Source: a virus
IMG/VR virus record: IMGVR_UViG_3300035665_000294
Location: 1 to 20,216 of that record
DNA: 20,216 bases
Strand: one strand, 5' to 3'
Part shown: positions 5,909-12,857 of the stretch, in pieces
Layout: the number at the start of each line of letters is the position of its first letter
How positions within the stretch are numbered: the first letter of the stretch is position 1
Notes under the pieces: model-generated
What the model was told of the DNA's origin: nothing
Seen by the model: the letters and a program-made list of their open reading frames with translations, nothing else
Databases searched by the model: none
Translations under genes and position numbers: made by a program

Positions 5909-6920
5909 GACGGTCCCGGACTCATTCGATTTCGGTGCCTACCTCAAGCAGCAGGAGAGCAAGGCGCACACGATGCGCAAGCCATCCGACTTCGTGGAAG
6001 AGACGCTGCAGCGGATGTATGGAGACAACTCAAGCGTCTTTGCCAAGCTGCCCTGGGGAAACCTGAATCTGCAGTTCAAGCCTGGAGAGGTCACCCTCTG
6101 GGCTGGTGCGAATGGGCACGGCAAGTCACTGATCATCAGTCAGGTTGAGCTTGGCTTCATGCAGCAGGGATACCGCTGCGGCGTTGCGTCTTTCGAGATG
6201 CTGCCCGAAGCACTGAACAGCCGCATGATTCTTCAGGCTGCTGGGGGCTTGCCCTCACCCCAGTACGCGAAGGACTTCATCCACTGGGCAACAGACAAGC
6301 TCTGGTATGCGGACGTCAGGGGCACCGCCTCGATGTCTGACGTGCAGGGCATCGTCAAGTACGCCGCGCTTGAGAACAAGTGCCACCACTTCTTCATCGA
6401 CAACCTCATGTGCTGCGTCTCGGGCGAAGACGACTACAACAGCCAGAAGGATTTTGTCTTCAAGCTCTGCGAGATGGCGAGGGCGCATGAGATTCACATT
6501 CACGTTGTCCACCACATTCGCAAGCTTGAGTCTGAGGAAAAGATTCCAGGCAAGTACGACATCAAGGGCACTGGCGCCATCACTGACCGCGTTGACAACG
6601 TCGTCCTGGTCTACCGCAACAAGATGAAGGAGCGCGTGGTCAAGGAGGAGGGCGCGAAGGCTGAGAACGAGCGGCGCATGAAGGACGGCAAGCCTTTGCT
6701 CGATGACGCGAAGGCATGGAGTGATGCCCAGGTCATCGTCGTCAAGAACAGAGACGGCGGCGAGGAGGCAACTGTCCGGCTTTGGTATCACAGCGAAGGC
6801 AACAGCTTCCATGAGCGTCAGGTTCAGGGCAGACCGCACGGATTCGAGGTCCCGAGATACGTTCCGCCAGGTCTGGTCGCGAAGGAAACAGGAATCCTGG
6901 TCGAGGAACAGCTGTCGTGA
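5901..6920 (+). CDS. DnaB-type replicative helicase, RecA-fold domain only (339 aa)
   Basis: The motifs of a hexameric DnaB/gp4 family ATPase appear in order: Walker A GANGHGKS (69-76), the catalytic-glutamate motif SFEM (97-100), Walker B FFIDNL ending near 169, a histidine-rich motif 3 (HVVHHIRK, 201-208), and KGTGAITDRVDNVVLVYR, which holds the arginine-finger region. The protein unwinds DNA ahead of the fork using ATP. At 339 residues it lacks both the DnaB N-terminal collar domain and any primase, so primase must come from the host or from elsewhere in the phage. The start is the ATG at 5901, overlapping the upstream stop; GTG codons at 5889 and 5895 are possible but less likely. Confidence 0.88.
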   Translation: MFKTVPDSFDFGAYLKQQESKAHTMRKPSDFVEETLQRMYGDNSSVFAKLPWGNLNLQFKPGEVTLWAGANGHGKSLIISQVELGFMQQGYRCGVASFEMLPEALNSRMILQAAGGLPSPQYAKDFIHWATDKLWYADVRGTASMSDVQGIVKYAALENKCHHFFIDNLMCCVSGEDDYNSQKDFVFKLCEMARAHEIHIHVVHHIRKLESEEKIPGKYDIKGTGAITDRVDNVVLVYRNKMKERVVKEEGAKAENERRMKDGKPLLDDAKAWSDAQVIVVKNRDGGEEATVRLWYHSEGNSFHERQVQGRPHGFEVPRYVPPGLVAKETGILVEEQLS

Positions 6921-7168
6921 GCGTCGAGCAGACCTGTCCTCCATGCCACGGCAACTGCTACCAGGGGCGCAGGTGCCCTGCTCGCAAGAAGGTCAGGAAC
7001 ATGCAACCAGGACAGCTGTTCACGCTGCTGCGGACAGGCGAGGTGTACGAGTTCATCAGGCGCGAACACGTCACGCCGAGCGGCACCAGACACGTAGTCT
7101 TGAAGCGCGGCGAGTCGAGAGAGACAGCGCTTCACCACTCATGCCACGTAGTTGGATTGGAAGGGTGA
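6917..7168 (+). CDS. Small cysteine-rich protein (83 aa)
   Basis: The N-terminus has the pattern CPPCHGNCYQGRRCPARK: four cysteines and a histidine in about 15 residues, very likely a zinc-binding knuckle. Short proteins with this sequence are frequent in phage early regions, often as a separate gene. Here the knuckle continues into a second segment (QPGQLFTLL through HSCHVVGLEG) that looks like a small beta-barrel domain. Translation probably starts at the GTG overlapping the helicase stop (6917-6920). An internal ATG at 7001 with a weak AGG could also produce the second part alone. Function unknown; the knuckle could bind nucleic acid or a host protein. Confidence 0.6.
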   Translation: MSVEQTCPPCHGNCYQGRRCPARKKVRNMQPGQLFTLLRTGEVYEFIRREHVTPSGTRHVVLKRGESRETALHHSCHVVGLEG

Positions 7169-7176
7169 GGAGTCGA

Positions 7177-7482
7177 ATGATGAAGTTCACACAGGCTGAC
7201 AAAGATTATTTCGCTGCGGTCCGCAAAGAAAAGCCGCATGTTGACCAGCTGTTCAAGGACATCCGCTCGCTGATGGACCAGTTCCCAGGAAGCAAGATCA
7301 CGTACTTGAACGTCGACGGGAACGAATGGGGCGAGCCGAGCCCTCCTGGTGTGCCCGTGCCCGCAAAAGATTGCCCAGAAACAATACCGAACGCTAAGCA
7401 ACAACAGCGAACAGCTGTTAAGTCGAAGCGCCCAACAACCAAAGCCGAGAAGTACCGGCAACTGATGCGCTACAAGGAGTGA
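7177..7482 (+). CDS. Unknown 101-residue protein
   Basis: I do not recognise this protein. The N-terminal part is helical and charged (QADKDYFAAVRKEK, then a helix starting PHVDQLFKDIRSLMDQF). The centre is proline-rich (EPSPPGVPVP) and the C-terminus is basic (KSKRPTTKAEKYRQL). It has two adjacent ATG codons (7177 and 7180) after a GAGGAG; I chose the first. Two dispersed ACAGCTGT-like elements fall inside it (7246 and 7412), read in different frames (Gln-Leu-Phe and Thr-Ala-Val). Its position eight bases after the cysteine-rich gene shows it belongs to the early operon. Confidence 0.6.
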   Translation: MMKFTQADKDYFAAVRKEKPHVDQLFKDIRSLMDQFPGSKITYLNVDGNEWGEPSPPGVPVPAKDCPETIPNAKQQQRTAVKSKRPTTKAEKYRQLMRYKE

Positions 7483-7485
7483 GGA

Positions 7486-7941
7486 GTGGACGCAGAAAAG
7501 ATTGCATTCCAAGGCGAGGTCATGCTGCTGCAGTGGGCGGAGTCATCCACTCGCGGCAGGACAGTGACCTTCTTGCTTGACGACGAGGGCGAAGCACACC
7601 CGTTCAGAGACTTCACCATCCGCCAGGGTAAGCGAGCGGGGCAGAGGTTCATGGCGGTGCTTGTTCAGATTGGCGACGACGAGCAGGCTGTTGAACATCC
7701 GAAGACGCTGTCGCAGCAGGCGTTCCTGCTTTGCCGAGACCCGGAGTTCTACAACTGGGCAAGCGCCAGGAGCTTCGACTCAATCTGCGACGAGCCATCT
7801 GCTCGCAACTACATCTGCTCGATGCTTGGCATCAGCAGTCGATCGCTACTGGACAAAGACCCCGCTGCTGCAGATGGGTTCAGACGCTTGATCCTCGCTC
7901 CGTTCAACGCTCACCGCGCTGCGGTCTCCCCAAGCCTATGA
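7486..7941 (+). CDS. Unknown 151-residue early protein
   Basis: This protein has two parts. An N-terminal beta-rich domain (residues 1-70) starts with AFQGEVMLLQW and includes GRTVTFLLDDEGEAHPF. The helical C-terminal part contains NWASARSF and SARNYICSMLGISSRSLLD, and the latter looks like a compact DNA-binding-like helical unit. I cannot name a family. It begins with GTG at 7486, preceded by AAGGAG six bases upstream; the next in-frame ATG is at 7522. It ends in ATGA overlap with the HNH nuclease gene. It sits in the nin-like group of small recombination and regulation genes. Confidence 0.6.
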   Translation: MDAEKIAFQGEVMLLQWAESSTRGRTVTFLLDDEGEAHPFRDFTIRQGKRAGQRFMAVLVQIGDDEQAVEHPKTLSQQAFLLCRDPEFYNWASARSFDSICDEPSARNYICSMLGISSRSLLDKDPAAADGFRRLILAPFNAHRAAVSPSL

Positions 7942-8237
7942 ACTGGCGCAGCCGCAAGCTTCTTGATCACTTGCACGACGCGCCGTTCTGCTTTGTCTGC
8001 AGGTGCCACGGCGACGGGACCAACATCGTCCCCGCCCACAGCAATCAGCTAAGAGACGGCAAGGGCAAGGGCATCAAGGCTCACGACTACCGAGTCGCTG
8101 CGGTCTGCAACAAGTGCCACATGGAAATCGACCAGGGCAAGAACTGGAGCCTGGAAGAGAAGCGCCGCGCCTGGGAAGAAGCCCACCGAGACAGCATCGC
8201 GTGGCTCATTGAAGACGGGAGGCTCAGTGTTCGATGA
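7938..8237 (+). CDS. DUF1364-type HNH/zinc nuclease-domain protein (99 aa)
   Basis: The sequence follows the DUF1364 family pattern closely: MNWRSRKLL start, C18xxC21, then IVPAHSNQLRDGKG and GIKAHDYRVAAVCNKCH, with C57xxC60-H61 and AH34 as likely metal ligands, and a helical tail. Family members are small phage proteins annotated as nuclease-domain proteins, with an HNH-like beta-beta-alpha-metal fold. They usually sit in the nin region, where Holliday-junction and recombination functions cluster, as here. The ATG overlaps the upstream TGA (7938-7941), and its stop overlaps the next start. Catalytic activity is likely but inferred. Confidence 0.75.
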   Translation: MNWRSRKLLDHLHDAPFCFVCRCHGDGTNIVPAHSNQLRDGKGKGIKAHDYRVAAVCNKCHMEIDQGKNWSLEEKRRAWEEAHRDSIAWLIEDGRLSVR

Positions 8238-8626
8238 ACTCACCGTATCTGCAGAGGTTTACGTGCGCGATGTGTGGGAAGCCGTCGCCCACCCAAGGAT
8301 CAAAGCTCACCTACGTCTTGTCTGTTGGCAGGCGAACACGGGTGTGCAACAGCTGTTATCAGAAGAAAAGGAAGAGTGATGGGCAAACTACAGCGAGATC
8401 GAGGAGCCTCGACGGAAAGGGAGATCGCAACCTACCTCAGCGACCAGTTAGGGGTGGCGGTAAAAAGAAAACTGGGACAAGCAAGGGACAGCGGAGAGGA
8501 CATCAACGTGCCGCCGTTCCGGATCGAAGTGAAGCGACGCAAACAGCTGTCAGTGATCAATTTCATGCGGCAGTGCGAAGCTGGGTCCGTGGCAACCGAG
8601 ATACCAGTGGTGGTGATGAGAGTTGA
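8234..8626 (+). CDS. Four-cysteine zinc-ribbon protein whose frame runs into the next gene
   Basis: The first 47 residues look like a genuine protein: FTCAMCGKPS, then RTRVCNSCYQKK, a CxxC...CxxC zinc ribbon. The ATG overlaps the upstream TGA (8234-8237), as in the other coupled genes here. After about residue 48 the frame continues for 248 bases inside the well-supported nuclease gene starting at 8379, and the residues there (RSRSLDGKGDRN and similar) have the low-complexity look of an out-of-frame translation. A TGA at 8377-8379 in another frame, just before the next ATG, would be the natural end if one base were gained or lost in the A-rich run at 8361-8376. Either the overlap is real, or there is a frameshift or sequence error. 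Confidence 0.5.
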   Translation: MNSPYLQRFTCAMCGKPSPTQGSKLTYVLSVGRRTRVCNSCYQKKRKSDGQTTARSRSLDGKGDRNLPQRPVRGGGKKKTGTSKGQRRGHQRAAVPDRSEATQTAVSDQFHAAVRSWVRGNRDTSGGDES

Positions 8627-8720
8627 TGGGGACACGCGACCGCTTGTGATGTTGAGGCTCGACCAGTTCGTCCACATGATGCGTGACCGCATCGTAGGGG
8701 GTGCGGATGGCGACGCATGA
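8379..8720 (+). CDS. Holliday-junction-resolvase-like PD-(D/E)XK nuclease (113 aa)
   Basis: A short nuclease-fold protein with STEREIATYLSDQLG (first acidic helix), KLGQARDSGEDINVPPF with the metal-binding aspartate, and FRIEVKRRKQL supplying the E-x-K pair, as in archaeal-type resolvases and related phage endonucleases. The expected role is to cut branched DNA during recombination or before packaging. Size and motif spacing are normal for the group. The ATG follows GGAAGAG. The C-terminus is a predicted helix (QFVHMMRDRIVGG). Its position near the end of the early operon, next to the HNH gene, matches the resolvase slot of lambdoid nin regions. Confidence 0.75.
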   Translation: MGKLQRDRGASTEREIATYLSDQLGVAVKRKLGQARDSGEDINVPPFRIEVKRRKQLSVINFMRQCEAGSVATEIPVVVMRVDGDTRPLVMLRLDQFVHMMRDRIVGGADGDA

Positions 8721-9273
8721 GCGCATAGGTTCAGCGCTCAACAGCGGCAACCTCAAGGCTGACGAGCTACATCACGACATCGAGATCGTTGCCGCGCTTG
8801 CGTTCGCCTCACGGCTTGGCTCTACGCTGCAAGCCCTTCGCTCTGCAGGTCACAACAGCGAACTACAGAACAGCATCGAACTGCTGTCGAACACATTGAT
8901 CCGCTCCGGTCGAAGGAAGAGGATCGGCATTGGTCAGGATCGAGCAGCCATCATCGCGCAGCAGGCGTTGCTTGAATGGATGATCCGAATTTGCAAGGCA
9001 TGCAACGGGACTGGGACAAAGCTCAACAGCTACGCGCCGCCAAACAAGTTCAACGTGCCAAAGCGCAAGGCGTCGGACAGCTGTTGGCACTGCAACGGAA
9101 CAGGTCTATTCATGCCAACATGGAAATGGCGGGCGCAGATGATGAAGCTTGGACCCGATGAATCAAAGGACTGGTGGGAGAAACGCATCGAGTTCGCAAA
9201 AGAGATAGCGGATGATGCATACGCTGCCGCGCGCCGCAAGGTAACTCAACAGCTGTTGGAGTTGCTGGAGTAG
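8707..9273 (+). CDS. Zinc-finger protein, candidate Q-type antiterminator (188 aa)
   Basis: Two DnaJ-like CxxCxGxG motifs, CKACNGTG (97-104) and CWHCNGTG (127-134), lie 30 residues apart. They frame a basic loop, so a single zinc site is likely. The flanking helices (N-terminal 90 residues and the C-terminal 40) are unremarkable. Phage 82-type antitermination proteins carry a comparable pair of CxxCxGxG motifs and are encoded at the end of the early operon, which is where this gene lies. The position and motif support, but do not prove, a late-gene antiterminator. The start is the ATG at 8707 after a G-rich stretch; a GTG at 8701 is possible. The stop overlaps the next GTG by one base. Confidence 0.5.
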   Translation: MATHERIGSALNSGNLKADELHHDIEIVAALAFASRLGSTLQALRSAGHNSELQNSIELLSNTLIRSGRRKRIGIGQDRAAIIAQQALLEWMIRICKACNGTGTKLNSYAPPNKFNVPKRKASDSCWHCNGTGLFMPTWKWRAQMMKLGPDESKDWWEKRIEFAKEIADDAYAAARRKVTQQLLELLE

Positions 9274-9782
9274 TGCGCAAGCGAAGCAAGTACAGACCGA
9301 AGCCCATCACACTGAACGCCTGGGAGAGAGTGATCCAGGGGGTGCAGCCTATCGCGCACCAGTTCAGCGACGCGCTTACGGTTCTGAAGATCAAGCACTA
9401 CGCGGCGCTTGATTCAATCAAGAAGGGCAGAGCGGGCAAGCATGAGGTTGACATACTCATTGCCTGCTTCAACATCTCTGAAGCCTATGCGCGGCACGGT
9501 CTCGGCGCTGAGTTCATGCCCGAGATCAGACAAGCCCAGCTTGCAGTCGAGGCGATGGTTGAGAGAGCCGCCAAGCACAAGCGATATGGGTGCAGCGGCG
9601 CTGAGATGAACGCCATCGCAACAGCGCTCGCTGTTCACGACGAACAGCTGGACAACAGCACCGTCAAACAGCTTGAGGACATGGTCGCATTCGTTGAGAG
9701 CGAGATCGCTGCGGGCAGAGCGCAATTGCTCCGGATGCCCGCAAACGTAGATACGGAAAAACCCCCAGAGCAACAGCCATAA
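9273..9782 (+). CDS. Unknown 169-residue helical phage protein
   Basis: The basic N-terminus (RKRSKYRPKP) is followed by long helices (residues about 20-150) with few beta residues, and a proline-rich end (EKPPEQQP). Proteins beginning with a similar RxxxYRPKP segment are common in phages of beta- and gammaproteobacteria, but no function is known to me. Translation starts with GTG overlapping the upstream TAG by one base (TAGTG), after GGAG. It is the last gene of the rightward early operon. Its final codons overlap the terminator stem that serves the converging operon. Confidence 0.65.
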   Translation: MRKRSKYRPKPITLNAWERVIQGVQPIAHQFSDALTVLKIKHYAALDSIKKGRAGKHEVDILIACFNISEAYARHGLGAEFMPEIRQAQLAVEAMVERAAKHKRYGCSGAEMNAIATALAVHDEQLDNSTVKQLEDMVAFVESEIAAGRAQLLRMPANVDTEKPPEQQP

Positions 9783-9802
9783 CAGCTGTTGCGCCGGGGG
9801 TT
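9757..9802 (-). terminator. Terminator of the leftward AAA+/VWA/HD operon
   Basis: A long hairpin has an outer stem AACCCCC (9760-9766) / GGGGGTT (9796-9802) and an inner stem GCAACAGC / GCTGTTGC (to 9792). Read leftward it is followed by five T residues (complement of 9757-9761), the form of an intrinsic terminator. On the plus strand only GTTGTAAAT follows, so rightward termination would be weak. The inner stem contains one ACAGCTGT element at 9783-9788. Confidence 0.65.
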
Positions 9803-9911
9803 GTAAATGTGCATAATCGGCAGAAGGACTATCCAACAAATCCAATTCCGTAGGTCCTGCTTATAGTGAAACAGCCCCCAGGAAATTCCCCGAGGGCAAT
9901 ATCAAGCAGGA

Positions 9912-10412
9912 CTACGCGACAGGGAACTTCTCGGCGACATCGTCGAACGCCCGTTCAAGCACGGGGTGGGTTCCAGCCAAAGCCACGCGCATAGCCAGCA
10001 GGTGCCGGTAATACCGAGCCACCTTGTCCGCATCCCAGCCAGACCTGGGCAGGTCTGAGAGGTTGCAGTAAATGTCGGCAAGCTTGATCAGCCTAGCCAC
10101 TGGGCTCATCGAAGGGACTCTCTCGATCATCCGCCGCCTGCGGTCTGGCATGTTGGCTGGGAAGGTCAACTCGACCACAAGGTCTGCGACCTCCTCGCCT
10201 ACAAGCTCGATGAGTTCCGAAGGCTTCATCGGGGTGTCCTCGATTACGTCATGCAGCAGGGCTGCAGCAACAGCTGTTTCGTTTCCGCCTGAAGCGCGGA
10301 CAACGGCGGCGACCACCATCGGGTGGGCAATGTACGGCGTGACACCGTCAGCCCTGACAGCCTCGCGGTGAGCGCGCTCGGCAATGACCAGGGCAAGTTC
10401 ATCGATCTTCAT
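9912..10412 (-). CDS. HD-domain (p)ppGpp hydrolase-like protein, SpoT/MESH1 type (166 aa)
   Basis: The motifs of the RelA/SpoT hydrolase domain appear in order: AHREAVRADGVTPYIAHP (His30), AALLHDVIEDT (His54-Asp55, Glu58-Asp59), GEEVADLVVELTF, and RLIKLADIYCNL (Asp113, Asn117). At 166 residues it is a stand-alone hydrolase domain like MESH1, without synthetase or regulatory parts. The expected reaction is removal of the 3'-pyrophosphate from (p)ppGpp using Mn2+. In a phage it could lower the stringent response during infection or act on other nucleotides. It is the last gene of the leftward operon, nine bases after the 88-residue gene, with GGAG before its ATG. The HD fold is clear; the substrate is inferred. 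Confidence 0.82.
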   Translation of the reverse strand: MKIDELALVIAERAHREAVRADGVTPYIAHPMVVAAVVRASGGNETAVAAALLHDVIEDTPMKPSELIELVGEEVADLVVELTFPANMPDRRRRMIERVPSMSPVARLIKLADIYCNLSDLPRSGWDADKVARYYRHLLAMRVALAGTHPVLERAFDDVAEKFPVA

Positions 10413-10421
10413 GCTGGCTCC

Positions 10422-10688
10422 TCAATAGGTGAGCCCAAAGCGGGCGTTGTATGCGGTGTAGAAGGCGATGATGAAGTCCTCCACTTTCTGGGTGTCCAGG
10501 TCGGCGGTGAAGAACTGGTCGCCCATGTAGGGGTTGACCGGGTTGGGTTGCGGGATGCGCCCCACTGCCCAGGCGTAAGCAGATCGCGGTCCACCACGTT
10601 CGTCGTGGATGAATGACAGCATCTGCAGGTCCGAGTCGCGCGAAAGGTCGGCGCGAACGGCGGGGTCGTTGAGTGACTGGATGGTCAT
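10422..10688 (-). CDS. Unknown 88-residue protein
   Basis: I do not recognise this protein. It is acidic to neutral, with PAVRADLSRDSDLQML, a proline/asparagine-rich centre (PQPNPVNPYMGDQFF) and a C-terminal helix (KVEDFIIAFYTAYNARFG). No signal peptide or metal motif is visible. The ATG at 10688 has AAGGAG eight bases upstream, and the frame beyond it overlaps the VWA gene. It lies between the VWA protein gene and the HD hydrolase gene and is presumably expressed with them. Confidence 0.65.
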   Translation of the reverse strand: MTIQSLNDPAVRADLSRDSDLQMLSFIHDERGGPRSAYAWAVGRIPQPNPVNPYMGDQFFTADLDTQKVEDFIIAFYTAYNARFGLTY

Positions 10689-10718
10689 GCTGTTGCTCCT
10701 TGTTGAACGGTTGTTGAA

Positions 10719-10734
10719 GGGGGCGCGAGCCCCC
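10719..10734. other. GC-rich hairpin in the VWA-88 aa intergenic gap
   Basis: GGGGGC-GCGA-GCCCCC is a perfect six-base-pair stem with a four-base loop, just after the VWA gene stop in the leftward transcript. No T-run follows in either direction, so it is not a standard terminator. It may stabilise the upstream mRNA end or reduce readthrough. Two TTGTTGAA repeats 11 bases apart sit beside it. Confidence 0.5.
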
Positions 10735-10738
10735 AGGG

Positions 10739-12844
10739 TTAGATGACGCGGCGCTGATCGCGCGACTCCAGCTGCTTGACGACACCCTTGAGACCCGTCT
10801 TGTGGAGCGAGTCCAGGCTGACTGGAGAGCCGACCGGGTAGGCGCGGGCGAACTGCTGAGCGCTGACGTGGATGCCGAAGCCAATCACGTCTACGCCGTA
10901 CAGCTTCCAGGCTCCCTCTCCTAGGCGGCGCATGTCGGCAACGTCTCCGCAGCCGTCGGTGACCATGATCACAACCTTGCGCTTGTGCGGCATCTCGGAC
11001 AGCTGTTCGACAACCGTCTTGCATGCCTCATAGTCAGGGGTGCCCATGTCAGGCAGTCGTTTCATCACTTGGAAGTGATGGGCGACTGACTCGCAGCGGT
11101 CAGCGAACCGCTTGGCGACCACCAAGGTGCAGTCGCTGTTGCCTTGAGCCGAGTGCCAATCGCCTCGCATGTCGTAGCCGCCCGTGTAGACCGGATACCT
11201 TGCGTTCTGGAACCCGACAACCTCGACGTCAGCGCGAGCGCCTTCGCAAGCCTGGGCGATGGTCCAGGCGAGGTCGACTGCAGAGTCGATGGTGCTGCCC
11301 TGCATCGAGCCGGACAGATCGATGACAACCGACACGGCGGTGTCGATGCCCTCAGCAAGCCAGCGACGCTTGAAGACTTGTTCGCTGCCAGCCAGCATGC
11401 GCGGTGCGCGCTTGCCGTCGAAGCGACCGCCCATCGCGCCGCCGTCCCAGCCGCAGCGCTCCGGAGCCTTGAGGACCCGGTACAGCTGAGCCTTGAGAGC
11501 AGGCATCGCGTGGCGGTTGAGCTTCTTGAGGTGCGACTTGCGGGTCTTGTCGGTCAAGTCCTGCAGCTTGCTCCACTTGCGCATCTCGCTGCGGTTGGCA
11601 ACCGGGACAGACCGGAGCGTGACCGCATCGCGGGTGCGTTCGCGAATCGACTTGAAGACATCGTCGACCTCGGGCTCGGGCTTGATGACCTTGCCCTCAT
11701 CGAAGTTGTCCTGCTGATCCAGGGCTTGGAACGGCTCGCCAACACTGTCACCGCCTTCGTCGTCGTCCGAGTCGGACTCCGGCAGGGCGCTGAGAATGCT
11801 GTCGTCAGCCTCTGGTGCCGCCTCGGCAGCGCCAGCCATCTGCTCCGCAAGTTCGTCGCGCTCCTTGGCGTCAGCCTCAGCTGCGGCTTGCTCCTCGGGA
11901 GACAGCTGTTCATCGTTGTCGTCGAACCCGTCGCCGTCGCCGTCGCCGTAGTTGTCGGCGTCAAAAAGGTCGCGATCAGGCGGCGACCAGTGACCGCTGG
12001 GACCGTCTCTGTCGGGCTGTTCCTCCTCCAGTTGACTCGGCAGAGCGGACTCGGCGGGGTCGCCGTCCTGATCGCCCTCGCCACCCGGTATCGAGATGCC
12101 CTCGCCATCCTGGGGCTCGCCCAGGGGAGGGGGAGCGGCTGGGCGGCTGAGGGCGTCCGGGTTGATGCGCAGCCAGCCATCCAGGAACTGCTGAGCCAGA
12201 CTGAGCGAGACGGCAGAGCCGGAGCGGTCGAGCGGGGCAGACTTGATGCCGTCCGCAGCGGCTGCGTAGAGCGACTGGTACGGCTCCGGGATGCGAGACA
12301 ACAGCTGTTTCGCGAACCCGTTGCCATCGCCCAGAGCGGCGCGTGAGACCAAAGCCAAGGCGAATGGGGCGCTGTTGATTGACGTCGGGTTGAAGTCGCC
12401 GCCAGCAACGATCTTGCTAGTGAACTTCGACATCAGGCGCTTGAACATCGACCGCGCACCGCGAGCCTTGCCGCTGGCAATGACCGCATGTTCGATGCGC
12501 CCATCCTCGATCCCGTTGTACAGGTAGTGGATGAGCGCAGCCTTGCCGCTGGTGACCTTCGCCTCGGTGTAGGCGACGTGTCCGATCTCATGCAGCGTGT
12601 ACGCGCTGATCAGGTCCGCCTCGCGGCGGCTGACCAGGGCGTTGTCGGGCATCTCTGGGTAGTTGATGCGGAAAGCGCCAACCCAGTCGCCAGCGCCAGC
12701 CTCCCAGGCGGCGTAGGCAGTCTCGCCGTGGAAGGTTGCGGAGCCAGCGCCGGATTTGAACCGGAAGCCCAGGTTGCCTAGTTGCTTCTGGGCGTGGACA
12801 AGCGCTGCAGCCTTGACGCGAGCGCCAATGATTTGATTTGCCAT
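10739..12844 (-). CDS. CobT-like VWA protein with N-terminal HExxH metallopeptidase-like domain (701 aa)
   Basis: Three parts are visible. Residues about 1-200 contain HEIGH (85-89) followed by NGIEDGRIEH (110-119), the pattern of zinc metallopeptidase-like domains in which a downstream glutamate completes the site. Residues about 230-400 are a very acidic, disordered linker rich in D, E, P and G. The C-terminal 200 residues form a von Willebrand A domain with an intact MIDAS (VVIDLSGSM, later VTDGCGD). VWA proteins of this shape work with MoxR/CobS AAA+ partners, whose gene is immediately upstream, 13 bases away. Although the domain layout resembles CobT of cobaltochelatase, no CobN subunit is here, so a chaperone-like or protease-linked role is more likely. 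RBS GGAGGT precedes the ATG. Confidence 0.85.
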   Translation of the reverse strand: MANQIIGARVKAAALVHAQKQLGNLGFRFKSGAGSATFHGETAYAAWEAGAGDWVGAFRINYPEMPDNALVSRREADLISAYTLHEIGHVAYTEAKVTSGKAALIHYLYNGIEDGRIEHAVIASGKARGARSMFKRLMSKFTSKIVAGGDFNPTSINSAPFALALVSRAALGDGNGFAKQLLSRIPEPYQSLYAAAADGIKSAPLDRSGSAVSLSLAQQFLDGWLRINPDALSRPAAPPPLGEPQDGEGISIPGGEGDQDGDPAESALPSQLEEEQPDRDGPSGHWSPPDRDLFDADNYGDGDGDGFDDNDEQLSPEEQAAAEADAKERDELAEQMAGAAEAAPEADDSILSALPESDSDDDEGGDSVGEPFQALDQQDNFDEGKVIKPEPEVDDVFKSIRERTRDAVTLRSVPVANRSEMRKWSKLQDLTDKTRKSHLKKLNRHAMPALKAQLYRVLKAPERCGWDGGAMGGRFDGKRAPRMLAGSEQVFKRRWLAEGIDTAVSVVIDLSGSMQGSTIDSAVDLAWTIAQACEGARADVEVVGFQNARYPVYTGGYDMRGDWHSAQGNSDCTLVVAKRFADRCESVAHHFQVMKRLPDMGTPDYEACKTVVEQLSEMPHKRKVVIMVTDGCGDVADMRRLGEGAWKLYGVDVIGFGIHVSAQQFARAYPVGSPVSLDSLHKTGLKGVVKQLESRDQRRVI

Positions 12845-12857
12845 GTTGACCTCCAGG

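Noticed and set aside
6255-6944. Minus-strand frame of 229 codons opposite the helicase gene
   Set aside because: The helicase motifs are unambiguous on the plus strand and the antisense frame has no family signal.
11144-12346. Long plus-strand open frame of 400 codons inside the VWA gene
   Set aside because: It is the opposite-strand shadow of the well-supported VWA gene, with repetitive low-complexity composition and no ribosome site.
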